A DNA stretch of 64,000 bases from an uncultured Caldilineaceae bacterium. GTDB taxonomy: Bacteria; Chloroflexota; Anaerolineae; Caldilineales; Caldilineaceae. Where the stretch lies: the NCBI GenBank assembly GCA_951813625.1, contig CATOTS010000011.1:1-64000 (forward strand), read 5' to 3'. The notes under the pieces are model-generated. The model was not told the origin of the DNA, searched no databases, and saw only the letters and a list, made by a program, of their open reading frames with translations. Both the position numbers and the translations under genes were made by a program. Shown here in pieces: positions 19,460-29,101 of this stretch (position 1 is its first letter; every line of letters begins with the position of its first letter).

Positions 19460-19705
19460 ATGGCATATATGACGGCGGGAGGACTGATTACAAGGAAGTC
19501 ATCGCGGCAGCGCGTCAGCCGCTCCGACGCGACTTTCGCTCATGCGGCGCGCAGGCATAGCCCGGGCAGAGTGGGGCTCGCACTCGCCTCGCTTCTCATT
19601 TTGGCGGGCTGCAGGCCGATGCCACCGGCCTGTGGAGCCATTTCAGTGGCCAGGCATGCGTGGCTAAAGGCCCAGCAAGGGTCGCCCAGGAGGTTGCCCC
19701 GATGA
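19460..19705 (+). CDS. Short lipoprotein-leader ORF overlapping the next propeller gene
   Basis: An 81-residue frame (ATG 19460 with a GGAAGGA site; ATG 19418 possible). Its C-terminal half contains a typical lipoprotein signal, LASLLILAGCRPMPP, nearly the same as the leader of the last propeller lipoprotein (LTLLFILAGCRPIPD); the similarity is visible in the DNA too. It ends in an ATGA overlap with the start of the third propeller gene. It is therefore either a small translated lipoprotein coupled to the giant, or the stranded leader of a former lipoprotein whose body was replaced by recombination. I favour the remnant. Confidence 0.45.
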   Translation: MAYMTAGGLITRKSSRQRVSRSDATFAHAARRHSPGRVGLALASLLILAGCRPMPPACGAISVARHAWLKAQQGSPRRLPR

Positions 19706-22700
19706 CAATCGATAGATCCATCCCACTTTTCTTGACGCGCCTGCGCCCGCTCTGGGCCGTCCTGCTGTGCCTGGCCGTCTGCTCTGTGATGACCGGCCGC
19801 GCGCACGCCGCCAATGCCCGTCCCGCCGGCCAGCGCGACGCCGAAGCGATGACTCCGAGTCCCAGGCCCCCGCTCCCGCCGCCCGTACACAGTTTCACTG
19901 AACTTCTCTGGCGCTTTGAGACGGGCGGAAGCGTTGAGTCCACACCGGCCGTTGCTGACGGCGTACTATACGTCGCGTCAACCGACCCTTCTCTTTGGGC
20001 CCTCGATGCCTCTGGCGGCGAGCTTCTCTGGCGCTACCGGACCGGCCAGGCGGTTCCCTTCTCGCCCACCGTTGCGGAAGGCGTCGTTTATGTCGGCTGG
20101 AGCGATCGCCACATCCGCGCGTTGGACGCGGCTACGGGCGATCTTCTCTGGGCTTCCAAAACAGACGGCAGACCGGAGCCGTCCGCGCCGGTGGTGGTGG
20201 ACGGCACAATCTACTTCAATACATTTAGAGGCCTTCTCCATGCCCTTGATGCTGCTACCGGGGAACTCCTGTGGCAGGCTGAACCAAGGACCGCCGACGA
20301 CTCCGCGCCAGCCGTAGCAGGAGGAATCGCCTATATCGGTGCCGGCGACCGGAACCTGTATGCTTTCGACGCGTCCACCGGCGCGGAGCTCTGGCGCTTC
20401 CCTACTGCCGGCGGGCTGAGCGGCAGCCCGATTGTGAACGGAGGAGCCGTCTATTTCACCTCTCACGGTAGAGAGTATGGTCGCGACAATGTCGAAGGCC
20501 GTGTGTATGCCTTGGATGCCGCCAGCGGGAAGCAGATCTGGAGCTTCGCATCGAGCTATCCCAACCCTGGACTGGTAGTCTCCAAGGATGCAGTCTACTT
20601 CCAAACGTATCGCGGCGTCACCGCGCTAGACGCGGCCAGCGGCAATCCGCTCCCCCACTTCCAGGCCGAAGACATCTGGGGCACTCCCCTGACAGTAGTC
20701 GATGGCGTGCTCTACTCCTTCGGCTACTATGCCATGGACGCGGCAAGCGGCGATACGCTGTGGCGCTTCGTGACCGAGGGAGAGGAACAGTCCGCTCCAG
20801 CAGTGGCAGATGGCGTGGTCTATGTCGGCGACGCCAGCGGCTACATCTACGCACTGGCGGTCGAGCCGTCGCACCCCGGCGCGCAACCGATGGCAACAGA
20901 AGGCGCCACCGAGTACGAGCTTGTAGAGCCTCGGTGGCGATTTAACACAGGCCAAAGCGTCATCTCTTCGCCAAGGGTCGAGCAGGATGTGGTCTACGTC
21001 GGCTCTTCGGATGGACATCTCTACGCGCTCGACGTCGCCAGCGGTGTGACACTTTGGCGCTACTGGCACAACTACTCTGTGCTCTCTTCCCCTGCAGTCG
21101 CAGAAGATGTGGTCTACGTCGGCTCCGAGGACGGCAAGATATTCGCCCTCAATGCATCCGAAGGAGAAGAGGAACTCTGGAGCTACGAGACCGAAGGGCC
21201 GGCCTACTCTTCCCCGGCGGTCGCAGGGGGCGTTGTCTACGCCGGCTCATTTGACGACCATCTCTATGCTCTCGATGCCGCCAGCGGCGGGATGCTCTGG
21301 CGCTATCAGACCGGTGGCGACATAGCATCCTCTCCCTCCGTCGTCGAGGGCGCGGTCTATTTCGGTTCCGCCGACGGCCATCTCTACGCGCTCGACGCAG
21401 GCGACGGCGGCCTGCTCTGGCGCTACGGCACCGGCGGCAGTGTACTCTCCTCTCCGGCGGTGGTCGATGGCGTCGTCTACTTCGGCTCGGGGGACGGCAG
21501 CCTCTACGCGCTCGACGCCAGTGGCGGCGAGGAACTCTGGCGCTTCGCAACCGGCGATGGCGTCGGCTCCTCTCCCGCCGTGACCGGCGGCGTCGTCTAC
21601 TTTGGGTCCGGCGACGGCCGTCTCTACGCGCTCGATGCCGGCGACGGCGGCCTGCTCTGGCGCTTCACAAGCGGCGATGCGATCGACTCCTCCCCCGTCG
21701 TGGTCGACGGCGTCGTCTACGCCGGCTCGTCGGACGGCTACGTCTACGCGCTCGACGCCGCAGACGGAAGCCAACGCTGGCGTTACCGCACCGGCGCCGG
21801 CGTGCTCTCCTCACCCGCCGTGGTCAATGACACGGTCTACGTCGGCTCGGACGACGGCCACATCTATGCCCTGCCCACCATGGCCACCACGGTTGCCGCC
21901 GCAGAGACGGGAGCGCGGCAGGCCGTCCCGCTGCAGCCGCAGGCGTCAGCAGAATCGGAGCAAGGCTCCGTCGGTCCCCTCTGGCGCTTCAGGACCGGCG
22001 AAGGTGTGGATGCCTCCCCCATCCTGGTCGACGGCATGGTCTACGCCGGCTCCCTCGACGGCTACTTCTATGCCCTCGACGCCGCCAGTGGGGAGATGCG
22101 CTGGCGGCACAAGGCAGGGTCTCCCGTACGTTCGGCAGCCGCCTCCGATGGCGTGACCGTCTTTGTTGGCGCCGAAGACGGCCGCGTCTACGCCTTGGAT
22201 GCCGAAACCGGCGAGCTTCTCTGGCGCTACTGGGTCGGCGCCGTGCATGCCTCGCCTGTCGTTGCCGACGGCGTACTCTATGTCGGCGCGGTAGACGGCC
22301 AAGTTTACGCGCTCGACGCCGCCAGTGGCGAACTGCGCTGGCGCTACTGGGCAGGTCCGCCTGTACTGTCCTCCCCGACCATTCACCAGGGCGTAGTTTA
22401 CATCGCATCCAAACAGGTGGAGGTCTACTTCGGACGTACAGATTTCGGTCTCCTTCTCGCTGTCGATGCCGCCAGCGGCGAGGAACTTTGGCGCTTCAAA
22501 ACGCTCGATGCCATCAGCACCTCCCCAGCGGTCGCAGACGGAATCGCTTATTTTGGCGCGGCCGACGGCAGCTTCTATGCCGTTGATGTAAAGAGCGCCA
22601 GACCGCTCTGGCGTTACCGGGCAAAACCACTGCCATTTTGGACGGGGGACCTGTTCTTCTCCGACCCGCTAGTCGCAGATGGTGTCATCTACGCTGGGTC

Positions 22701-25700
22701 GCTGGATAACCATCTTTACGCCCTCGACGCGGCCAGCGGCGACCTGCTCTGGCGCTACCGAACAGACGACTTTGTGGATGCATCCCCGACCGTCGTTGGC
22801 GGAACTCTTTATGCGGGCTCTTTCGACGGCCACCTTTACGCCCTCGATGCCATCAGCGGCGCCGAACAGTGGCGCTACCGTACGAACGACGCCGTTTCCT
22901 CGACCCCGGCGGTGGCCGACGGCGTCCTCTACGCCGGCTCCCTGGACGGACACATTTACGCCCTCGACACCGCCGCCCCGGTGCAGGCGCAAGCCGTAGA
23001 CCAGCTTCCGTCGCTGCGGCCCCCTCTGGGCGGCACGACACGCCACGGCGCTTCTGAATTTATTTGGCGCCATACGCCCGGAGGAGGACACGACTATGGA
23101 GGAATTCTGTGGAGCCTGACTGCGCCCGCCGTGGACGGTGACGCAGTTTTCGCAGGTTCAAACAATGGTTACCTCTTTGCCTTGGAAGCCGGCAGTGGAA
23201 ACATCCGCCATCGCTACGCCGCCGGTGATGTGTACTCGCCGCCGATTGTCGCTGATGGCGTGGTCTACGCCGCTTCCTCCAACGGCCACCTTCATGCTCT
23301 GGATGCCGACACACTGTCGCTGCTCTGGCGCTTCAAGACCAGCGACGACGTAGCCTCCTCCCCCGCGGTTGCCGAGGGGAAGGTCTACGTCGGCTCGTAC
23401 GACGGCCACGTCTACGCCCTTGATGCCGGCGATGGCGAAGAGTTCTGGCGATTCAGACCTGACGCCCACGCTCGCACGGCGCCTGTGGCGGCTGGGGGCG
23501 TCGTTTACGTGGGTTCCTACGATGGACATGTGTACGCCCTGGACGCCGCCAACGGCGAGGAGCTCTGGCGCTTCGACACCAATCGACTTGTCACGCGCCC
23601 GCCGGCCGCTGGGCAGGGTGTCGTCTTCGTCGCCCCCTCGTACGATGACATGCTATACGCGCTGGATGGAAGCTCCGGCGAGGAGCTCTGGAACCACAAG
23701 TTCGATGATAATTGGGGCTCGATTTTTTCGCTCAGCGTCCACGACGGCATAGTCTACTTCAGCCCCTCCTGGGAAGACCGTGTCTACGCGCTGGACGCCT
23801 CCTCCGGCGCAGAAATCTGGCGCTACGAGGAAGGCCGCGCCTATTCTAACCCATCCGTGGCGCGTGGCCTTCTCTACTTCAGCACCGGTGATGATCAGGG
23901 ACTGGTCGTGCTGGATGCCGCCAGCGGACACGAGCGCGCCATATACCCCAGCCGCGCCAGCTCAAACTTCTACGCGCAGACAGTCGCTGACGACGTCGTC
24001 TACGTCATCAAGAATGACGGCTACCTCTACGCGCTCCAGGCCGCGTCCCTGTCCCCACAGCAGGCTGCAGCGTCGCAACCTGCAGCCGAAACCGCGTCGG
24101 AACCCGTTACTCCGGAACTTCTTTGGAGCTACAAACCAGAAGGCGATGTGACGACGGCGGCAACCGTAAGCGACGGTGTCGTCCTCTTTGGCTCCACGAT
24201 CTACGAGGAAAGGGAGATTCAAGACTCCTTCCTGCACGCCCTCGATGCCGCCAGTGGAGAGCTTCTCTGGCGCGTCCGTCCAGGTCCTCGCTCTTCCATC
24301 TTTACCAAGTCAAGTATGTCGAGTGTGACTTCCGAGGGTGTGCTGTATTATGGTCCCGCGGATGGTCACCTCTACGCGCTGGATACCGATACCGGGGAAC
24401 TGCTCTGGGACGTCCCCCTTATGGAAGACCCGAAGTTGGTAGACGGTGCAACGATTGTCGCGGCCGAAGGGGAAATCTATGTCCGGTCTTCTCCCGGCGA
24501 TCTGGATGCGCTGGACGCGGCCGACGGCGATCGCCTCTGGCGCTATTCGCACGATTGGATAATGACGATATCTCCCCCCGTGTTGTCTGGAGGGAAACTC
24601 TATATTGACGAGGCCGATGGCCTGGTGACCGAGCTGAATCCGGCCACCGGAGAGGCCAACCAGCGTTTCCCAATCGGAAACACGCCAAATCCGTTAGGTT
24701 CCGTTTTTGCGGTACACGCAGGCGTTTTGTACGCCATCTCATATGATCTTCACCTCTATGTTCTCGATCTGGCCAGCGGTAGCCTGCTGTGGCGCAAGAA
24801 TATTGGCGGGTCTACAATCTCTTCACTGGTCGTTGTCGACGGCGTCGTATACGTCAGCTCCCAGTTCGATGACTACCTGTATGCGCTCGAAGCGGCAACC
24901 GGAAATCAGATCTGGAGCCACAAAATTAGCTCCGCCGCAACAACCACACGGTCAGTCGCCGATGGCGTCATATACACGGTCTCCCGTGATGGTTTTCTGT
25001 ACGCCCTGGAGGCTGCAAACGGAAATCTAATCTGGCGCTACAAGGGAAAAGAGGATGAGGGCTTCCGGCATGACGCCCCGACCGTCGCCGACGGCGTAGT
25101 CTATGTCGGCTCCGAAAACGGCTCGCTCTATGCCTTCAGAGCCCACCGGGTCCCCGCCGCCGATGAACGGCACGTCGCTCAAAAGGAACCTGATCCACCT
25201 TCCCCCGAGCTTCTCTGGCGCCAGAAAGTCGAAGGAGCCATCGTTACGCCCGCAACAGTGCAGTCAGACATCGTCTACGTCGGTTCTGCAGCACCACAGG
25301 GAATGGGCTTCGGCCAGGGACAGCTCTACGCCCTGGACGCCGCCAGCGGCAACATTCTCTGGCAACATGCCCCTTCCGCGGCCCTGGGCTCCTCCCCCGT
25401 GGTGACGGAAGAACTGCTCTATTACGGCTCGGGCAGTAGCCGTCTGTACGCACGGGACGCCGCAACCGGCGAGCTGCGCTGGGAAGAGGCGCTGGTCCAG
25501 AATCCCTTCATCCGCAGAGCGTATACCCCGATCGAAAACGAAGGGACCATCTATTTCCTCTCAGGACACGGCGCCCTCGACGCCGTGGACGCGGCAAGCG
25601 GAGAGCGTCTCTGGCGCTACGAGACCAGGGGCCTCCTTTTCCGCGCCGCGCCGGCGTACAGTGAAGGCGTCGTATTCCTCGATGCCCCCGACGGCGCCAT

Positions 25701-26205
25701 ATTCGCCCTCGACGCTGAAAGCGGTAAGTTCATCCGCCGCTTCGACACCGGCGGCAGCCAGGTCGCCAACATCGAAGCGGACGCGGGCACACTCTTCGCC
25801 CTCTCGACCGACCAGCATCTGCTCGCGCTCGACATAGAGAGCGGTGGGCTGCTCTGGCGCCAGCACGTAGGCGGAGCGTTAGGCTCCTATCTGATCGTTG
25901 CCGGGGAAGCAGTCTACGTCACATCGCAGAATGGCGAAGTTTTCGCTCTGCACGCGGCCTCCGGGACGCCGCTCTGGCGCTTCCAGCTTGACGAGACCAC
26001 TTTCGCCGCGCTGTCGGTGAATGATGGAACGGTCTACGCCGGCTCGCGCAGCGGCGACCTCTATGCGCTGGATGCGGCCGGCGGGACGCTGCTCTGGCGG
26101 TATGCCATCGGCGGTGTCGGCTTCTCTGCCCCGGCCGTGGCCGACGGCGTGGTCTATGTCGGCGCCAGCGACGGGTACGTGTACGCGCTCAGGGCGCCGC
26201 GGTGA
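19702..26205 (+). CDS. Giant secreted PQQ-type beta-propeller protein (six modules), second copy
   Basis: About 2167 residues, almost the same length and plan as the first giant. Signal peptide: hydrophobic run about 17-32 ending GRAHAAN. Linkers at about 386-411, 723-761, 1090-1121, 1445-1475 and 1812-1839 give six modules of about eight repeats. Modules 2 and 3 contain very regular repeats (SSPAVVDGVVYFGSGDG then LYALDAGDGGLLWRY) that look recently duplicated. Its last module is close to the fifth module of the first giant, with long near-identical DNA around 25490-25570 versus 14690-14760. An AGGAGG site supports ATG 19702 over an upstream in-frame codon. No enzyme domain is seen. Probably envelope-associated or secreted; function unknown. 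Confidence 0.9.
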   Translation: MTIDRSIPLFLTRLRPLWAVLLCLAVCSVMTGRAHAANARPAGQRDAEAMTPSPRPPLPPPVHSFTELLWRFETGGSVESTPAVADGVLYVASTDPSLWALDASGGELLWRYRTGQAVPFSPTVAEGVVYVGWSDRHIRALDAATGDLLWASKTDGRPEPSAPVVVDGTIYFNTFRGLLHALDAATGELLWQAEPRTADDSAPAVAGGIAYIGAGDRNLYAFDASTGAELWRFPTAGGLSGSPIVNGGAVYFTSHGREYGRDNVEGRVYALDAASGKQIWSFASSYPNPGLVVSKDAVYFQTYRGVTALDAASGNPLPHFQAEDIWGTPLTVVDGVLYSFGYYAMDAASGDTLWRFVTEGEEQSAPAVADGVVYVGDASGYIYALAVEPSHPGAQPMATEGATEYELVEPRWRFNTGQSVISSPRVEQDVVYVGSSDGHLYALDVASGVTLWRYWHNYSVLSSPAVAEDVVYVGSEDGKIFALNASEGEEELWSYETEGPAYSSPAVAGGVVYAGSFDDHLYALDAASGGMLWRYQTGGDIASSPSVVEGAVYFGSADGHLYALDAGDGGLLWRYGTGGSVLSSPAVVDGVVYFGSGDGSLYALDASGGEELWRFATGDGVGSSPAVTGGVVYFGSGDGRLYALDAGDGGLLWRFTSGDAIDSSPVVVDGVVYAGSSDGYVYALDAADGSQRWRYRTGAGVLSSPAVVNDTVYVGSDDGHIYALPTMATTVAAAETGARQAVPLQPQASAESEQGSVGPLWRFRTGEGVDASPILVDGMVYAGSLDGYFYALDAASGEMRWRHKAGSPVRSAAASDGVTVFVGAEDGRVYALDAETGELLWRYWVGAVHASPVVADGVLYVGAVDGQVYALDAASGELRWRYWAGPPVLSSPTIHQGVVYIASKQVEVYFGRTDFGLLLAVDAASGEELWRFKTLDAISTSPAVADGIAYFGAADGSFYAVDVKSARPLWRYRAKPLPFWTGDLFFSDPLVADGVIYAGSLDNHLYALDAASGDLLWRYRTDDFVDASPTVVGGTLYAGSFDGHLYALDAISGAEQWRYRTNDAVSSTPAVADGVLYAGSLDGHIYALDTAAPVQAQAVDQLPSLRPPLGGTTRHGASEFIWRHTPGGGHDYGGILWSLTAPAVDGDAVFAGSNNGYLFALEAGSGNIRHRYAAGDVYSPPIVADGVVYAASSNGHLHALDADTLSLLWRFKTSDDVASSPAVAEGKVYVGSYDGHVYALDAGDGEEFWRFRPDAHARTAPVAAGGVVYVGSYDGHVYALDAANGEELWRFDTNRLVTRPPAAGQGVVFVAPSYDDMLYALDGSSGEELWNHKFDDNWGSIFSLSVHDGIVYFSPSWEDRVYALDASSGAEIWRYEEGRAYSNPSVARGLLYFSTGDDQGLVVLDAASGHERAIYPSRASSNFYAQTVADDVVYVIKNDGYLYALQAASLSPQQAAASQPAAETASEPVTPELLWSYKPEGDVTTAATVSDGVVLFGSTIYEEREIQDSFLHALDAASGELLWRVRPGPRSSIFTKSSMSSVTSEGVLYYGPADGHLYALDTDTGELLWDVPLMEDPKLVDGATIVAAEGEIYVRSSPGDLDALDAADGDRLWRYSHDWIMTISPPVLSGGKLYIDEADGLVTELNPATGEANQRFPIGNTPNPLGSVFAVHAGVLYAISYDLHLYVLDLASGSLLWRKNIGGSTISSLVVVDGVVYVSSQFDDYLYALEAATGNQIWSHKISSAATTTRSVADGVIYTVSRDGFLYALEAANGNLIWRYKGKEDEGFRHDAPTVADGVVYVGSENGSLYAFRAHRVPAADERHVAQKEPDPPSPELLWRQKVEGAIVTPATVQSDIVYVGSAAPQGMGFGQGQLYALDAASGNILWQHAPSAALGSSPVVTEELLYYGSGSSRLYARDAATGELRWEEALVQNPFIRRAYTPIENEGTIYFLSGHGALDAVDAASGERLWRYETRGLLFRAAPAYSEGVVFLDAPDGAIFALDAESGKFIRRFDTGGSQVANIEADAGTLFALSTDQHLLALDIESGGLLWRQHVGGALGSYLIVAGEAVYVTSQNGEVFALHAASGTPLWRFQLDETTFAALSVNDGTVYAGSRSGDLYALDAAGGTLLWRYAIGGVGFSAPAVADGVVYVGASDGYVYALRAPR

Positions 26206-26308
26206 TCTCGGCACCCGGCTGCTGCGCGGCATCAATCCAGAGCTTTGGTTGCCGTGCGAGCGTCAACCCATTTCCATACATTGTGGACCAGCATTGGAGG
26301 CCTGACCG

Positions 26309-28555
26309 ATGAAGAGCAACAACTGGCGGCCTGTTCCCTGGAGCCTGGCGATGCACGCCAACCTCTTCGGCCTGTTCATTATGGGAGGGCTTGTTTGGCT
26401 CATGAACGGCTGCCCAATGTCGCCGCCTTATCAGCCGCCAGCGCGGCCTGTCTATCCTTCCACCGAGTTGATCTGGAGCCACGAGACGGGTGGTAGCGTG
26501 GAAACAACGCCGGCCCTGGCCGGTGGCGTACTCTATTTCGGTTCAGCCGATCACCACGTTTACGCGCTCGATGCCGCCAGCGGCGAACTCGTGTGGCGCT
26601 ACCAGACGGGCGGCCCTGTCTTTTCCTCACCGGCCGTCGCCGCTGGCATCGTCTATATTGGCTCCGACGATCACCACCTGTATGCTCTGGACGCCGCCAG
26701 CGGGGAACTGCTGTGGAAGTACGAGACGGGTGTCCTGCGCCAGCGTTATGGTCCGGGGCCGCAGGTGCGCTCCAATCCGGTGGTTGCTGAGGGCACGGTC
26801 TACTTCGATTCAGGGGATGGCAACACGTACGCCCTCGACGCCGCGACCGGAGAGCTGCGCTGGCATGCCGCGCCGGGAGAAGCGGCCTCATCTCCTGAGG
26901 CTATGAATGGAGTTGTCTTTGTCGGCGCCGGGGATGAACATCTCTACGCTCTCGACGCCGCGACCGGAGAGACGCTTTGGCGCTTCGCCACCAGCGGTCA
27001 CCTCGAGGGTCGTCCGGCTGTGCAGGAGAACGTGGTCTACTTCAGCACTGTTGACAGGGCCTCCGGGGGCATCTTTTTGCGCGTGTACGCGCTTCAAGCC
27101 GACACCGGAGAGCAGCTCTGGAGTACCAGGATTGTCGAAGGGTATGGTGATGTCGACTATTCGCCGGTAGCAAATGGGAGCGTTGTCTACGTCTCAACCT
27201 ATTTCGGACTCTACACGCTGGACACCGCCACCGGTGAGATTCTCCACATTTACCGAAGCAGTCCTTTGCACTCCGCTCCCATCGTGGACGAAGGCGTTAT
27301 CTATGTCGGTGACCTGTACGCCCTGAATGCGGCAGATGGAAACATTATCTGGCACTACGACATAGAAGTAGGCGAAGACTCGTTAGCCCCCCGGACTGGC
27401 TTCAGCGTTCATCCGACTCCAGCCAAGGGTCACGGAGTTGTCTACGTCGGTTCACTCGACGGCCACCTCTACGCCCTTGATGCGTCCATGCGTATTCTCG
27501 AACAGGATTCGGAGCTTGCCCCGGCCGAGGATCCCCCGGCCCCGCCGGCGCCAGCCAGCAGCCAGAAGGGAGGAGCTTTTGCGGCCTATCTCTGGCGCTA
27601 TCCGATCGGATTTCCTTCCTCTGGTCCTGCTGTTGTGGGCGGGAAGGTGTACGCCGGCTCAGACGACGGACACCTATATATCCTGGATGCCGCCACTGGG
27701 GACTTGTACCATCGATTTCATACAAACAGCCTCCTGGGATCTGCGCCGGTCGTAGTCGAAGATACCGTCTTTTTCGCAACAATCGACGGTTTTCTCCACG
27801 CCCTGGAACCGGCTTCCCAGACGCTGCTCTGGCGATACAAGACCGGCGATGAGAACGGCTCCCCTCCCGTCATCGCCGACGGCGTGATCTACGCCGGCTC
27901 AGCTGACGGCCACCTGTATGCGCTGAATGCTGTCAACGCAGAGTTGATCTGGCGTTTCAGACCGGACGCTGACGCCCGCACAGGACCGGCCGTGGCGGAG
28001 GGCATGGTCTACGTCGGCGCGACAAACGGCCTCATCTACGCCGTCGATGGCGCCGGCGGCGAAGAGCTCTGGCGGTACGAGACCGGCGCCGCGATCGAGT
28101 CGGCGCCGACCGCAGTCGACGGCGTTGTCTACGTCAGCTCCGATGATGACTGGGTCTACGCGCTCGACGGCGCTAGCGGCGCGCTGCGCTGGCGGCAGTG
28201 GTTGGGCGATGGCATTGACTCCTCACCGGTCGTGGTCGACGGCGTGGTCTATCTCGGCTCCAAAGAGGACCACGTATTCGCGCTTGACGCCGCCAGCGGC
28301 GTCGAACGCTGGCGATTCATGCTGGAACACGCAGTTTCCTCCTCACCGACCGTGAGCGATGACATTGTCTACTTCGGGGCATGGGATTGGGGTTTAAACC
28401 CAAAGGCTCTCTATGCCCTGGATGCCGCCAGCGGAGAGAAGCGCAAGATTTTCGACGTCGGCGAAACCGTCTCCTACTCCCCGGTTGTGGTGGACGGTGT
28501 GGTCTACGTCAGCTCCGACGACGGCTACCTGTATGCGCTCAAAGCGGCTCAGTGA
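26309..28555 (+). CDS. PQQ-type beta-propeller lipoprotein (two modules), second copy
   Basis: A 748-residue member of the same family. The N-terminus has a hydrophobic run followed by WLMNGC, a weaker but acceptable lipobox, so it is probably lipid-anchored. A Pro/Ala-rich linker at about 394-430 (EDPPAPPAPASSQKG) separates two eight-repeat modules. Module 1 resembles the first module of both giants. Module 2 closely follows module 3 of the first giant, including its signatures FRPDADARTGP, SSDDDWVYALDG and RQWLGDGI. This protein thus looks like a giant with modules deleted. It ends shortly before a MITE-like element that separates it from the last propeller gene. Confidence 0.88.
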   Translation: MKSNNWRPVPWSLAMHANLFGLFIMGGLVWLMNGCPMSPPYQPPARPVYPSTELIWSHETGGSVETTPALAGGVLYFGSADHHVYALDAASGELVWRYQTGGPVFSSPAVAAGIVYIGSDDHHLYALDAASGELLWKYETGVLRQRYGPGPQVRSNPVVAEGTVYFDSGDGNTYALDAATGELRWHAAPGEAASSPEAMNGVVFVGAGDEHLYALDAATGETLWRFATSGHLEGRPAVQENVVYFSTVDRASGGIFLRVYALQADTGEQLWSTRIVEGYGDVDYSPVANGSVVYVSTYFGLYTLDTATGEILHIYRSSPLHSAPIVDEGVIYVGDLYALNAADGNIIWHYDIEVGEDSLAPRTGFSVHPTPAKGHGVVYVGSLDGHLYALDASMRILEQDSELAPAEDPPAPPAPASSQKGGAFAAYLWRYPIGFPSSGPAVVGGKVYAGSDDGHLYILDAATGDLYHRFHTNSLLGSAPVVVEDTVFFATIDGFLHALEPASQTLLWRYKTGDENGSPPVIADGVIYAGSADGHLYALNAVNAELIWRFRPDADARTGPAVAEGMVYVGATNGLIYAVDGAGGEELWRYETGAAIESAPTAVDGVVYVSSDDDWVYALDGASGALRWRQWLGDGIDSSPVVVDGVVYLGSKEDHVFALDAASGVERWRFMLEHAVSSSPTVSDDIVYFGAWDWGLNPKALYALDAASGEKRKIFDVGETVSYSPVVVDGVVYVSSDDGYLYALKAAQ

Positions 28556-28682
28556 TTTTCGTCGCAGGCCGAGTGATGGCCTGTACGACATTCCTGGCGA
28601 GGGAACGGATGCCACAATCATCGGGCAGCGCCACAGTTTCTCATCCGCTGGCTGTTAGACCTCCGTAGACGATTAATAGAAC

Positions 28683-28990
28683 GTACCTACTAAGCCACAT
28701 ACGGCGTCTGTCTCGACCAGTGCTTCATCCCTGCCGCCATTCAGATTATCTGACTGCGTATACAGTTGGCCGCCACCGCGTTGGATTAGCCGCACTGCAG
28801 GAATGACACCGTACCGTCGGTGAGCGATGGTTTTGGAGGGGGGCGTTGCGGGGGGAGTCCCCCCGCACAAGGGAGGGCCGCAGGCCCGACCGTCCCAAAA
28901 GCAAGGAGAAAGTAAAGCGGAGTGAGGAGAGAGAAAACACCTTCGCTCACCTCATTCAGGGTCACAGACTGATTGCGGCTGAGTAGTTAC
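28683..28990. mobile_element. MITE-like element, full-length copy
   Basis: About 308 bp with imperfect terminal inverted repeats (left GTACCTACTAAGCCACA, right end reading GTAACTACTCAGCCGCAA on the other strand), flanked on both sides by AAC, a possible 3-bp target duplication. The centre contains the GC-rich hairpins GGGGGGAGTCCCCCC and GGGCCGCAGGCCC. It encodes no transposase, so it would need one in trans. The rest of 28556-29101 around it shows no gene. Confidence 0.75.
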
Positions 28991-29101
28991 AACAATTCAA
29001 TGAACCGTCCAGAGACGCCTCAGTTACCCGTCCGCCGACAGTTCAATTGCCTCCAAATAGGGGGCAGATAGCGTCGGCGTCAAGCGAAAGGATCGAAAGC
29101 C

